Below are positions 1 to 7,157 of a DNA stretch of 18,005 bases, piece after piece. The notes under the pieces are model-generated. The model was not told where the DNA came from. It ran no database searches and saw nothing but the letters and a program-made list of their open reading frames with translations. The DNA is from Scatomorpha gallistercoris (GTDB lineage: Bacteria; Bacillota; Clostridia; Oscillospirales; Oscillospiraceae), in assembly GCA_018713005.1 (NCBI GenBank), contig DVFX01000039.1, positions 1 to 18,005 of the forward strand, read 5' to 3'. A program made the translations under genes and the position numbers. Position 1 is the stretch's first letter. Each line of letters begins with the position of its first letter.

Positions 1-39
1 ACTCAATTTGCGTAAAATAGTTGCGGCTGCCGGACATAA

Positions 40-70
40 AAATGCCGCCGCGAAAATCGCGGCGGCATTT
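40..70 (-). terminator. Rho-independent terminator of the leftward transporter operon
   Basis: A perfect 14-bp stem (40-53 paired with 57-70) encloses a 3-base AAA loop. Read leftward, the stem is GC-rich and ends in a run of T. It lies seven bases past the stop codon of the small membrane protein gene, so it closes the leftward operon. The A/T-rich ends on both arms mean it could also stop rightward transcripts. The 39 bases before it hold nothing I recognise. Confidence 0.88.
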
Positions 71-76
71 GCTCTT

Positions 77-289
77 TTATTTTTCCTCATCCCCGCCTGC
101 GTCAGGCTCTGTCTGCGTTGACGGAGAGCGCGTCCAGACGCGGCCCAGGCCGTAGACGACGAAGACAAGTACAATCGTGGGCAACGGCCCGAGGGCAAAG
201 TCAAACATGAGCTTGAACCCGAAGGTCACAAGCAGAACCGCAGCAGCGATAATGCATATGATGATGAGCCATTTCTGCCAATTCTTCAA
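77..289 (-). CDS. Small two-helix membrane protein of unknown function
   Basis: This is a 70-residue protein I do not recognise by family. It has two hydrophobic stretches, about residues 7-29 and 34-50, then a short polar tail rich in Asp and Glu, so it should be a small inner-membrane protein. The start is a TTG codon at 289; a GAGGA ribosome binding site lies about nine bases upstream. It begins only 15 bases after the stop of the YkvI-like transporter gene and ends just before a strong terminator, so the two genes are very likely one transcript. That arrangement suggests, but does not prove, that it is a small accessory subunit of the transporter, as occurs in some two-component secondary carriers. 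It could equally be an unrelated small membrane protein. Confidence 0.7.
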   Translation of the reverse strand: MKNWQKWLIIICIIAAAVLLVTFGFKLMFDFALGPLPTIVLVFVVYGLGRVWTRSPSTQTEPDAGGDEEK

Positions 290-304
290 TTCAAATCAGT
301 CCTC

Positions 305-1495
305 TCAGGAATTGCCGTACTTCTTGAGGCACTCGGGGTGCTCCTTGACGTACTTTCTGTTCTTGATGTTGCCGATGATGATAACCGGGATGACAATGGC
401 AACAAGGGCGAGGTAGCCGTCGTAGCCGTAGGCGTAGGTGATGATGCTGCTGATGCCGACGCGGCTGATGAGCATGCAGACGGCGACCATGACGACGCCG
501 ATGACAGCCATGCGGATACGCTCGTGGATGTTGACGCGCTGGAAGAACTTCTTGTCTATGCGGAGGATCATCGTGTAGATAAGCGTGACACAGGTGGACA
601 CGAAGGCGCAGAACAGCAGTATCGAGTAGGCGACCAGCAGCCAGTCCATGCCGACATTGGAGCAGATGAACTGGTTGGGCAGGGCCCTGGCGCCGGCGGC
701 GTCGATCTCAGGCATCCAGCCGAGGAGCATGAGGCCGCTGAGGGCCAGCATGCCGCCGTTCATGATGCCGCCGAAAATGCCGGCCTTCTTGACGCCCTTC
801 TGGTTGAGGGTGACGGCTGCGGCTATCATGGGCGGGATGGAGACGCACTGGAAGCTGCAGTAGATCACAACGCCCTGCCAAAACGCCTTGCCTGGTGTGA
901 CCAGCGGACGGCTGAAAGCTTCCATGACTTCGTCCGGACGGTTGGCGACGCCGATGATTATCATCAGGCCCGCCGTGACTATAATGCCTACGGTAAGCAC
1001 CGTGGATGCTGCAATTATCAGCTTGACGCCGAAGAGGCACAACAGAATGAGCAGCACGGCGACGAGTATGGTGCTAATCAGGGAGGCGGTCTCTTCCGTT
1101 CCGCCGGGGAAATGGAACACGTCGTCAACCAGCAGCGCCGCACCGGAAATGGCCGCTGCGACGGCGGCAAGTATTATGATTATGTAGAATATCTCGAAGG
1201 TGATGCTCAGCCAGGGGTACGGGCTCCACAGCTCGCGGAAAGTATCCGCGTAGTTGTCCAGGCCGCGCAGGCGGGCGAACTTCATGATGACGTATATGAC
1301 GTACGCCAGGATGCCCATGGATATGAGCGGGTAAAGCACGGCTGTCCAGCCGTATTGGACGTAGTAGGTGATAACCTGGTTGCCGGTTGCAAAGCCCGCG
1401 CCAACGTGGGTGCCGAACCACACGCTCGCAACGGAGAAGCCGGCCGCAAATGTACCCTTGGTCACTGCCGATTTTTCATTGGGGTTTTCAGTCAT
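305..1495 (-). CDS. YkvI-like multi-pass membrane transporter
   Basis: A 396-residue, strongly hydrophobic protein with roughly ten or eleven transmembrane segments spread over the whole length and a short charged C-terminus. The N-terminal region, with VWFGTHVGAGFATGNQ at about residues 25-40, resembles YkvI-type membrane proteins related to the APC/LeuT-fold carriers. Glycine-rich breaks in the first helix are typical of ion-coupled amino-acid carriers. The substrate is unknown. The ATG at 1495 has an AAGGAG about twelve bases upstream. It is transcribed away from the GntR regulator gene and followed by a tiny membrane protein gene. The divergent regulator and the downstream oxoacid enzymes suggest import of an amino acid or 2-hydroxy/2-oxo acid, which is inference only. 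Confidence 0.8.
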   Translation of the reverse strand: MTENPNEKSAVTKGTFAAGFSVASVWFGTHVGAGFATGNQVITYYVQYGWTAVLYPLISMGILAYVIYVIMKFARLRGLDNYADTFRELWSPYPWLSITFEIFYIIIILAAVAAAISGAALLVDDVFHFPGGTEETASLISTILVAVLLILLCLFGVKLIIAASTVLTVGIIVTAGLMIIIGVANRPDEVMEAFSRPLVTPGKAFWQGVVIYCSFQCVSIPPMIAAAVTLNQKGVKKAGIFGGIMNGGMLALSGLMLLGWMPEIDAAGARALPNQFICSNVGMDWLLVAYSILLFCAFVSTCVTLIYTMILRIDKKFFQRVNIHERIRMAVIGVVMVAVCMLISRVGISSIITYAYGYDGYLALVAIVIPVIIIGNIKNRKYVKEHPECLKKYGNS

Positions 1496-1569
1496 AAATC
1501 TCGGCGCTCCTTCCCATTTTTGTTTTTTGCTCTCTCTACTCTCTAGCTGCTTTGCAGCAACATAAGTGG

Positions 1570-1598
1570 ATTATAGACCGATATTCAAATTGTTTCAA
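1570..1598 (-). promoter_or_regulatory. Sigma-A-type promoter for the transporter operon
   Basis: On the minus strand there is TTGAAA (1593-1598), a 17-base spacer and a perfect TATAAT (1570-1575). It lies about 70 bases upstream of the transporter start codon. The spacer contains one of the AAATTG-centred palindromes, so a bound regulator would block it. Confidence 0.75.
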
Positions 1599-1627
1599 TT
1601 CACAGGCAATTAATTTTAACAAATTGT
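1585..1627. promoter_or_regulatory. Candidate operator pair for the divergent GntR regulator
   Basis: Two near-identical 9-base sites, TCAAATTGT (1585-1593) and ACAAATTGT (1619-1627), are 34 bp apart centre to centre, about three helical turns. The second is a perfect odd palindrome. The first overlaps the transporter promoter spacer. A third related palindrome, TTGTTACAA, lies at 1735-1743. FCD-type GntR proteins bind short palindromes as dimers. Assigning these sites to the adjacent regulator is inference, and the region is A/T-rich enough that chance is possible. Confidence 0.35.
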
Positions 1628-1968
1628 AAATATGCTTTCATTTAAAATCAATAATTCGCAATTCTCCCAATCCTGCTCCCACATCAAACGCCTGTTAAAA
1701 CTTTCACTCCGATTTTGCACTGCTTGAAGTTGGCTTGTTACAAACTTGTCCATCTTTTTTTGAGTCGATTTGCATTTTCCAAACGCATTTTTTAAGGAAC
1801 ACTATTGTGACTTTTGTGGAAATATTGCATATATCTTGATTTCGCCCTCCCTGTTGTGTTAAAGTTAGATATGAAAAGTAGCTTTAGTAAATGCAAAACC
1901 TGCCCGCCTGCATCAAAATTGCACTTAGTTTTGCTTGTTTGGTCGATGATTTGGATGATGATTGCTTC

Positions 1969-2715
1969 ATGAACAGAGAAAAGCTCGAAAATTATCTGGA
2001 ACAAAATCCCTTCGCCAAGCTGAGCGACGTAGTCACTCAGATATTGTACGACGAGATTGTAGTTCTGGACATTCCCCCCGCCTCCAAGTTGAATATCAAT
2101 CAGATAGCGACGGACCTCGGCATATCCCGCACGCCGGTCGTGGAGGCCATCAACCGCCTGCAGGCGATAGGCTTCGTGGAGACGAAGCCGCGCACCAGCG
2201 GCTTCTATGTCACGGACATGAATCTGCGCGACATGATAGACCTGTATGACGCGCGCACGGCAATAGAGTGCGAGGCAGCGGCGCTGTGCGCCGAAAACGC
2301 CTCGCCCGAGGCGATAGCCCAGCTTGACAGCCTGGCCACGGAGTTCAAGAAGGCCGTGCCCAAGCTGGACGGCATCCGCCTCAAGGAGACGGACATGCCC
2401 TTCCACAAGCTCATAGTGGAGGCCTCCGGCAACAAGTACCTCATACGCAGCTACAACGAGCTGCTGCCGAACCTGAAGATGTACCAGGGCTCCTGGACCA
2501 AGTTCATCAACCCCGGCAGCACCAACCCCTGGTCGAGCCAGGTGGTTCACCAGCATGTGGCCATAGTTTCCTCTATAAAGCTCCATATACCAACTCTTGC
2601 GCGCCAGACCATGTCGGAGCATATAAAGTCCAGCCTGAACTTCGTCGCCTACTGCGACGACACGGAGGACCCCTTTGCCATATTCAAGCGCAGCCACGAC
2701 AAGGGCGGCAAGTGA
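1969..2715 (+). CDS. GntR-family transcriptional regulator, FCD subfamily
   Basis: A 248-residue DNA-binding regulator. The N-terminal winged helix-turn-helix covers about residues 15-80, with the typical segment ATDLGISRTPVVEAINRLQ at 47-65 and the wing after it. The C-terminal all-helical FCD domain keeps the usual metal-ligand pattern: Asp142 and His146 (DMPFH), His194/His196 (HQH) and His218. It therefore probably binds a metal-coordinated carboxylate effector. The frame is open from 1891, but the ATG at 1969 gives the normal family N-terminus; neither start has a convincing ribosome binding site. It is divergent from the transporter gene and 58 bases ahead of the dehydrogenase genes, so it likely controls both. 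The effector may be the acid handled by the pathway (inference). Confidence 0.9.
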   Translation: MNREKLENYLEQNPFAKLSDVVTQILYDEIVVLDIPPASKLNINQIATDLGISRTPVVEAINRLQAIGFVETKPRTSGFYVTDMNLRDMIDLYDARTAIECEAAALCAENASPEAIAQLDSLATEFKKAVPKLDGIRLKETDMPFHKLIVEASGNKYLIRSYNELLPNLKMYQGSWTKFINPGSTNPWSSQVVHQHVAIVSSIKLHIPTLARQTMSEHIKSSLNFVAYCDDTEDPFAIFKRSHDKGGK

Positions 2716-2773
2716 TAAAGGGCGCCAAGCGATATGGGCGGCCAGCGACAAAAGCAGAGCGGAGGAGATTAAT

Positions 2774-3733
2774 ATGAAGATAGCTATGATAGGCTCCGGC
2801 GCCGCCGGGAGCGTGTTTGCGGCGTATCTGAGGCGCGGCGGCGCCGACATGTACCTTGTGGACAAATACAAGGCCCACATGGACGCCATAGCCGCCGAAG
2901 GGCTCACCTTCCGCTGCAAGGGAGAGGAGTGCGTCCTCACCGGTTTCCACACGTCCCCGACCGCGGCGGAGCTGCCCGTCATGGACATAGTAATACTGAT
3001 GGTCAAGGCCACGCAGACGGACGGCGTAATGCCGGACGTCATGCACTGCGTCGGCGGCAATACCGTAGTCGTCTCACTGCAGAACGGCATCGGCAACGAC
3101 GAAATACTCATGAAGTACGTCCCCAAGACGCGCATCATGTACGGCGCGGGCGTGATAGGCACGGAGCTGGCCGGACCCGGCTGCTGCGTCGCCAAGCCGG
3201 AGGACGGCGTACAGATGTTCTTCGGCGCTGTGGAAAACAGCCCCGAGACCGACGCGGCGGGCAAATATCTCGAAGAGTGTTTCGAGGCCGGCGGCTGCCA
3301 CGCGAGCTTTGAGGACGACGTGCGCGTCCTGCTCTGGAAGAAGGCCGTCACCAACAGCGGCTACAACGCCGTCTGCGCCGTAACCCGCATGCGCCTGCAC
3401 TTCGTTATGGACAACGAGTGGGGCATGAAGCTGCTGATGAACGTCTGGAAAGAGGGCTGCGCCGTGGCGAAGGCGCTCGGCGTCGGCGACATCTGGCCGC
3501 TCATAGAAGGCGACATCGCCAACCTGCGCGAAAACCTGGGCGATTACTACCCCAGCATGGCGCAGGATTCCGTACTCCACCACCGTCAGACGGAGGTCGA
3601 CGTCCTCAACGGCGCAATCGCCATGTACGGCGAGCGTCTGGGCGTCCCCACCCCCTGCAACAGCGTCCTGGCCGACATCATACGCTGCGTCCAGGACAAC
3701 TATAATAATCAATACGGGGCAGAGAACGGCTGA
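2774..3733 (+). CDS. Ketopantoate reductase-family dehydrogenase, copy 1
   Basis: A 319-residue protein of the ApbA/PanE fold. It has a Rossmann N-terminus with GSGAAG at residues 8-13, and a C-terminal helical domain with the family catalytic residues Lys190, Asn194, Asn198, Ser261 and Glu274 (RQTEVD). The QNG motif with Asn104 is present, so the active site looks intact. Asp30 ends the second beta strand, where NADPH-using PanE enzymes usually have a basic residue; this favours NAD(H). The start at 2774 is set by GGAGGAG just upstream; the open frame back to 2675 overlaps the regulator gene and is not used. True PanE is usually a single biosynthetic gene, so this tandem pair more likely acts on another 2-oxo/2-hydroxy acid. 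Codons include many ATA, unlike copy 2. Confidence 0.88.
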   Translation: MKIAMIGSGAAGSVFAAYLRRGGADMYLVDKYKAHMDAIAAEGLTFRCKGEECVLTGFHTSPTAAELPVMDIVILMVKATQTDGVMPDVMHCVGGNTVVVSLQNGIGNDEILMKYVPKTRIMYGAGVIGTELAGPGCCVAKPEDGVQMFFGAVENSPETDAAGKYLEECFEAGGCHASFEDDVRVLLWKKAVTNSGYNAVCAVTRMRLHFVMDNEWGMKLLMNVWKEGCAVAKALGVGDIWPLIEGDIANLRENLGDYYPSMAQDSVLHHRQTEVDVLNGAIAMYGERLGVPTPCNSVLADIIRCVQDNYNNQYGAENG

Positions 3734-3801
3734 GAGAGTTATCTCCGTCTCTGAGAGGAGACGTTTGATAAAAGCATCCATCAACTAGGAGGAAGAGAAA
3801 T

Positions 3802-4779
3802 ATGAAAATCGCAATGATAGGTTCCGGCGCTGCCGGCAGCGTGTTCGCCAGCTATCTTCGTGCCGGCGGGGCCGATATGACCCTTGTCGACCCGTACAAG
3901 GCCCACATGGACGCCGTCCGCGACAACGGCATGAAGTTCACTATCTACCCGGACAAGACCACCGTCCTGACCGGTTTTAAGACTGCCTATACCGCCGACG
4001 AAATCGGCACCATGGACATTGTCATATTCATGACCAAGGCCAACCAGCTCGAGAGCGCCATCGTAGGCGCCAAGCCCTGCATCGGCCCCGACACCGTCCT
4101 CGTCAGCCTCATCAACGGCCTGGGCAACGATGACAAGCTGCTCAAGTACTACCCCGCCTCCCGCTGCATGGTCGGCTCCGGCGTCATCGGCACCGCGCTC
4201 GACGGCCCTGGCGGCTGCGTCTCCACCCCGAGCGAGGGCGTCATCATGAACTTCGGCGCGCTCGAGAACAACGAGCTCACCGTCGCCGCCGGCAAGTACA
4301 TGGAGGACTGCTTCAACAAGGGCGGCTGCGAGGCCGTGTTCCGCGAGGACGTCCTGCCCTTCATCTGGAAGAAGGTCATCGTCAACTGCACCGTCAACAC
4401 CGTCTGCGCCGTCACCCGCCTGAAGATAGGCTACGTCGAGAACAACCCCTACGGCCAGAAGCTGTTCCACAATGTCATCCGCGAGTGCTGCGCCGTCGCC
4501 GAGCACAAGGGCGTCCATATCGACCCCGATGAGTTCATCCGCGTCGACCATCAGCACATCATCGACAACATCAGCGACTACTACCCCAGCATGGCCCAGG
4601 ATATGCTCTACAAGAAGCTGCGCACCGAGGTCGACACCCTGACCGGCGCCATCAGCGACTACGGCAAGCAGTTCAACGTCCCCACCCCGACCTGCGACGT
4701 GCTCAGCGACATAGTCCGCTGCATCCAGGACAACTATGACAACCAGTACGGCGAGAAGAACGGCGCCGTCAACGCCTAA
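3802..4779 (+). CDS. Ketopantoate reductase-family dehydrogenase, copy 2
   Basis: A 325-residue paralogue of the preceding gene. The first 16 residues are identical (MKIAMIGSGAAGSVFA), and long similar blocks recur, for example DYYPSMAQD and RTEVD. Catalytic-type residues Lys191, Asn195, Asn199 and Glu276 are kept; Asp30 again suggests NAD(H). The QNG of copy 1 is ING here (Asn105 kept), so substrate preference may differ. AGGAGG lies ten bases before the ATG. A short CGTCTC/GAGACG hairpin (3746-3763) lies in the 68-base gap after copy 1. Codons are strongly biased to C-ending forms with few ATA, as in the oxidoreductase genes downstream, suggesting higher expression than copy 1. The pair may be isozymes or a heterodimer; the sequence cannot decide. 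Confidence 0.88.
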   Translation: MKIAMIGSGAAGSVFASYLRAGGADMTLVDPYKAHMDAVRDNGMKFTIYPDKTTVLTGFKTAYTADEIGTMDIVIFMTKANQLESAIVGAKPCIGPDTVLVSLINGLGNDDKLLKYYPASRCMVGSGVIGTALDGPGGCVSTPSEGVIMNFGALENNELTVAAGKYMEDCFNKGGCEAVFREDVLPFIWKKVIVNCTVNTVCAVTRLKIGYVENNPYGQKLFHNVIRECCAVAEHKGVHIDPDEFIRVDHQHIIDNISDYYPSMAQDMLYKKLRTEVDTLTGAISDYGKQFNVPTPTCDVLSDIVRCIQDNYDNQYGEKNGAVNA

Positions 4780-4792
4780 TCAGGTATAGACA

Positions 4793-4858
4793 CGGGCAGG
4801 AGGGTGCCCGGGTGAAATAAAGGGGGCCGGTTTTCTGCCGATATATCTCCCCGGCCCC
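4793..4858 (+). other. Two consecutive hairpins between dehydrogenase and ATPase genes
   Basis: CGGGCA (4793-4798) pairs with TGCCCG (4805-4810), enclosing a GGAGGG-like loop. GGGGCCGG (4823-4830) then pairs with CCGGCCCC (4851-4858). Neither is followed by a run of T, so they are not clear intrinsic terminators. They may protect mRNA ends, pause transcription or mark a processing point that lets upstream and downstream genes differ in level. Confidence 0.45.
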
Positions 4859-4886
4859 TGATAAAATCACATTCACGGAGGCAGCA

Positions 4887-5594
4887 ATGAAAGAGGTAGT
4901 CATTCTCATTGGCAACTACGGCTCGGGCAAGACTGAGCTCGCGCTCAACTTCGCTTTCCAGGCCGCAAACGAGGGCAAGAAGGTGGAGCTGCTCGACCTC
5001 GATATGGTCAACACCTACTTTCGGCTCACCGACCGCGGGGAGCTAATCAAGTCGAAGGAGATACGCCTCGTCTCGCCCAACTTCGTGAATTCGAGCGTGG
5101 AAACTCTCTCGCTGCCCGCCGAGGTGGCCAGCGCCTTCGCCCTGGACTGGGACACCGTCATCTTCGACGTCGGCGGCGACCCTGCGGGCGCCACCGCGCT
5201 CGGGCGCTATCACGAGGACTTCATGGCCCTGCCCGAGGGCAGCCTGAAGGTGCTCAACGTCGTCAACACCCGCCGCCCCATGGCGGGTACCAGCGACAAG
5301 CTGCTCACCCTCATGGAGGGCATGCAGCGGCACTCCAGGCTCAGAGTCGACGGCTTCGTCAACAACACGAACCTCGCCCGCCTCGCCAGCGCCGACGATC
5401 TGCGCGACGGCTACGAGGTCATACGCCAGGCCAGCGAGCGCTCCGGCGTCCCCGTGCTGTACACCTCCGGCCGTCCGGATATCCTCGCCGAGTTCATGGC
5501 CGAGGGCCGTGACGAGCGCTTTATCGGCACTCCGATGCCGATCCAAACCTATATGCACCGCGACTGGGAAACTTTCACGAAGGAAGGCCTGTAA
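4887..5594 (+). CDS. P-loop ATPase of the MinD/CobQ-like type
   Basis: A 235-residue soluble nucleotide-binding protein. The N-terminus has a Walker A loop GNYGSGKT (residues 9-16, Lys15), then DLDMVNTYFR at 37-46 and a Walker B-like VIFDVGGD at 91-98. The overall pattern is SIMIBI/MinD-like, but the Walker A lacks the extra signature lysine of true MinD/ParA proteins. No membrane segment or Fe-S cysteine motif is visible. GGAGG lies before the ATG. It sits between the dehydrogenase pair and the 2-oxoacid oxidoreductase genes, so a role as maturation or insertion ATPase for that enzyme, or in cofactor handling, is possible. That role is inference; the family is generally described only as a CobQ/MinD-type nucleotide-binding protein. 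Confidence 0.78.
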   Translation: MKEVVILIGNYGSGKTELALNFAFQAANEGKKVELLDLDMVNTYFRLTDRGELIKSKEIRLVSPNFVNSSVETLSLPAEVASAFALDWDTVIFDVGGDPAGATALGRYHEDFMALPEGSLKVLNVVNTRRPMAGTSDKLLTLMEGMQRHSRLRVDGFVNNTNLARLASADDLRDGYEVIRQASERSGVPVLYTSGRPDILAEFMAEGRDERFIGTPMPIQTYMHRDWETFTKEGL

Positions 5595-5766
5595 CGGGCT
5601 GTGCCCGCCGACAAACGCGCGCCCGACCAAACGCGATACCACGGCCGAGCACGTGTCCGCAAGTCTGGCTCAGCCGGGCCGTCAAATGTACGACGGCCGA
5701 GGCGCAAAGCCGAAGCTCTGAGCATGCGTCTCCCGGCCTTGCTCAGCCAGGCCTGTAACGGGCTGT
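5585..5766 (+). repeat. 18-bp direct repeats flanking the ATPase-oxidoreductase gap
   Basis: AGGCCTGTAACGGGCTGT occurs exactly at 5585-5602 and again at 5749-5766. The first copy contains the ATPase stop codon. A weaker related block, GCTCAGCCGGGCCGT, lies near 5669-5683 and matches GCTCAGCCAGGCCTGT at 5741-5756. The region between looks non-coding: short open frames there have no ribosome binding site or sensible composition. This resembles a decayed partial duplication rather than a working element. Confidence 0.6.
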
Positions 5767-5857
5767 CCGTTTACAAGCCGCCTAAGTAGAGCATACCAGC
5801 ACGCGCAAAAACAAGCAGGAACCTGAAGCCCAAATATCTTAGAAATGAGGTAGAAGC

Positions 5858-6067
5858 ATGGTAAAGTTCACTATCAACGAGGAGCTGTGCAAGGGCTGCG
5901 GACTCTGTGTCCGCGCTTGCCCCAAGAAGATACTGCAGCTCTCCAAGACCAAGCTGAACGCCAAGGGCTACCACCCGGCTGAGATGACCGACGTCTCGGC
6001 CTGCATAGCCTGCGCGTCCTGCGCCAGAACGTGTCCCGATGTGGTAATCCGCATCGAGAAGGAATGA
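5858..6067 (+). CDS. 2-oxoacid:ferredoxin oxidoreductase, ferredoxin-like delta subunit
   Basis: A 69-residue protein with two complete 4Fe-4S binding motifs: Cys11, 14, 17, 21 and Cys49, 52, 55, 59, each CxxCxxCxxxCP. Such subunits pass electrons from the thiamine-diphosphate site of the oxidoreductase to free ferredoxin. It is the first of four adjacent genes in the order delta-alpha-beta-gamma and ends 13 bases before the alpha subunit start, so it is very likely part of the same cytoplasmic complex. The ribosome binding site is only GAGGT, weaker than for its neighbours. The 263-base gap upstream could hold its own promoter, but I see no convincing one. Confidence 0.92.
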   Translation: MVKFTINEELCKGCGLCVRACPKKILQLSKTKLNAKGYHPAEMTDVSACIACASCARTCPDVVIRIEKE

Positions 6068-6080
6068 GGAGGGAACAGAC

Positions 6081-7157
6081 ATGGCATTGACTCTGATGAA
6101 GGGCAGCGAAGCCATCGCCGAGGCCGCCATCCGCTGCGGCTGCAGGTACTTCTTCGGCTACCCGATAACCCCGCAGACTGAGATACCCGAGTACATGTCC
6201 GAGCGCATGCCCGAGATCGGCGGCTGCTTCCTGCAGGCCGAGAGCGAGGTCGGCGCCATCAACATGGTCTACGGCGCTGCCGGCACCGGCGTGCGCGTCC
6301 TCACCAGCTCCTCCTCCCCCGGAGTCTCCCTTAAGCAGGAGGGCATCAGCTACATAGCGGGCGCCCAGCTGCCCTGCGTCATCATGAACGTGATGCGCGG
6401 CGGCCCCGGCCTCGGCTCCATCCAGGCCGGCCAGGCGGACTACTTCCAGGCCACCAAGGGCGGCGGCCACGGTGACTACCACCTCGTCGTCTTTGCCCCC
6501 GCCTCCGTCCAGGAGAGCATCGACCTCATGAGCGTCGCCTTCGACACCGCCGACAAGTACCAGTGCCCCGTCATGATTGTCGCCGACGGCATGATTTGCC
6601 AGATGATGGAGCCCGTCGAGCTGCCCGAGATGCACGAGTACACCGTCGACCTCGAGAAGAAGCCCTGGGCCGCCAACGGCCACGGTTTCTCCAAGAAGGC
6701 CGGACGCACCATCATCAACTCCATGTACATCAACACCGAGGACCTCACCGTCCACAACGAGGACCTGCAGGCCATCTACCGCAAGATAGAGGCCAACGAG
6801 GTCCGCTACGAGGCCTACAACATGGAGAACGCGGAGATAATTGTCACCGCCTTCGGTACCGTCGCCCGTATAGCCAAGAGCGCCATCGACGAGCTGAAGG
6901 AGGAGGGCATCAACATCGGCATGCTGCGTCCCATCACCCTCTGGCCCTTCCCGTACAAGGAGCTGCACGACGCGGGCACCGCACCCGGCGTCAAGGCCGT
7001 CCTGGACGTTGAGCTGAACGCGGGCCAGATGCTCGAGGACGTCAAGCTCGCCATGAACGGCGACAACAAGGTCGACTTCTTCGGTCACTACGGCAGCCAG
7101 ATGCCGACTCCGGAGGAGATCAAAGCCAAGCTGCTCAGCATGAGGGAGGTATTGTAA
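6081..7157 (+). CDS. vorB: 2-oxoacid:ferredoxin oxidoreductase alpha subunit, VorB-like
   Basis: A 358-residue subunit with the pyrimidine-binding thiamine-diphosphate domain and the transketolase C-terminal-like domain. Landmarks are GYPITPQTEIPE at residues 26-37, then QAESEVGAINMVYGAA and the SSSSPG block, which match 2-ketoisovalerate-type (VorB) proteins of Clostridia. With the other subunits it converts a 2-oxoacid and CoA to acyl-CoA, CO2 and reduced ferredoxin. The GAGGAGGG site gives a clear start. The gene overlaps the beta subunit by one base (TAATG), showing translational coupling. The substrate may be branched-chain 2-oxoacids, 2-oxoglutarate or another acid; family names in this branch are not reliable on that point. 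Strong C-ending codon bias suggests high expression. Confidence 0.93.
   Translation: MALTLMKGSEAIAEAAIRCGCRYFFGYPITPQTEIPEYMSERMPEIGGCFLQAESEVGAINMVYGAAGTGVRVLTSSSSPGVSLKQEGISYIAGAQLPCVIMNVMRGGPGLGSIQAGQADYFQATKGGGHGDYHLVVFAPASVQESIDLMSVAFDTADKYQCPVMIVADGMICQMMEPVELPEMHEYTVDLEKKPWAANGHGFSKKAGRTIINSMYINTEDLTVHNEDLQAIYRKIEANEVRYEAYNMENAEIIVTAFGTVARIAKSAIDELKEEGINIGMLRPITLWPFPYKELHDAGTAPGVKAVLDVELNAGQMLEDVKLAMNGDNKVDFFGHYGSQMPTPEEIKAKLLSMREVL

Larger units (their letters stand above)
1496..1968. other. Divergent intergenic control region between transporter and GntR genes
   Basis: This 473-bp region is markedly richer in A and T than the surrounding genes. It holds a clear leftward promoter at 1570-1598 and a small GCTGC-TTT-GCAGC hairpin at 1546-1558 near the expected transporter transcript start. 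It also has three short palindromes of operator type: TCAAATTGT at 1585-1593, ACAAATTGT at 1619-1627 and TTGTTACAA at 1735-1743. For the rightward regulator gene I see only a poor promoter candidate (TTGTGA at 1805-1810, 19-base spacer, TATATC at 1830-1835). The open frame does extend upstream to 1891, but the extra N-terminus looks non-coding. Confidence 0.6.

Noticed and set aside
338..1546. Long plus-strand open frame opposite the transporter gene
   Set aside because: Its protein is an Asp, Ala, Gly and Val-rich shadow of the transporter codons, with no ribosome binding site or known domain.
1891..1968. Longer N-terminus of the GntR regulator starting at 1891
   Set aside because: The extra 26 residues do not resemble the family, and no ribosome binding site precedes 1891.
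2675..2773. Upstream start of dehydrogenase 1 at 2675
   Set aside because: It overlaps the regulator gene, lacks a ribosome binding site, and the family begins at MKIAMIGSG with GGAGGAG upstream.
1792..3354. 520-residue minus-strand open frame across the regulator and dehydrogenase 1 genes
   Set aside because: It opposes two clear genes, has no coherent domain and spans a non-coding gap. It is a high-GC antisense artefact.
4793..4858. Hairpins after dehydrogenase 2 as an intrinsic terminator or riboswitch
   Set aside because: No T-run follows either stem and no known riboswitch core is visible, so they are listed only as hairpins.
5509..5789. Two short open frames in the ATPase to delta-subunit gap
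   Set aside because: No ribosome binding site, low-complexity Arg/Pro/Ala composition, and overlap with repeats and the ATPase end.
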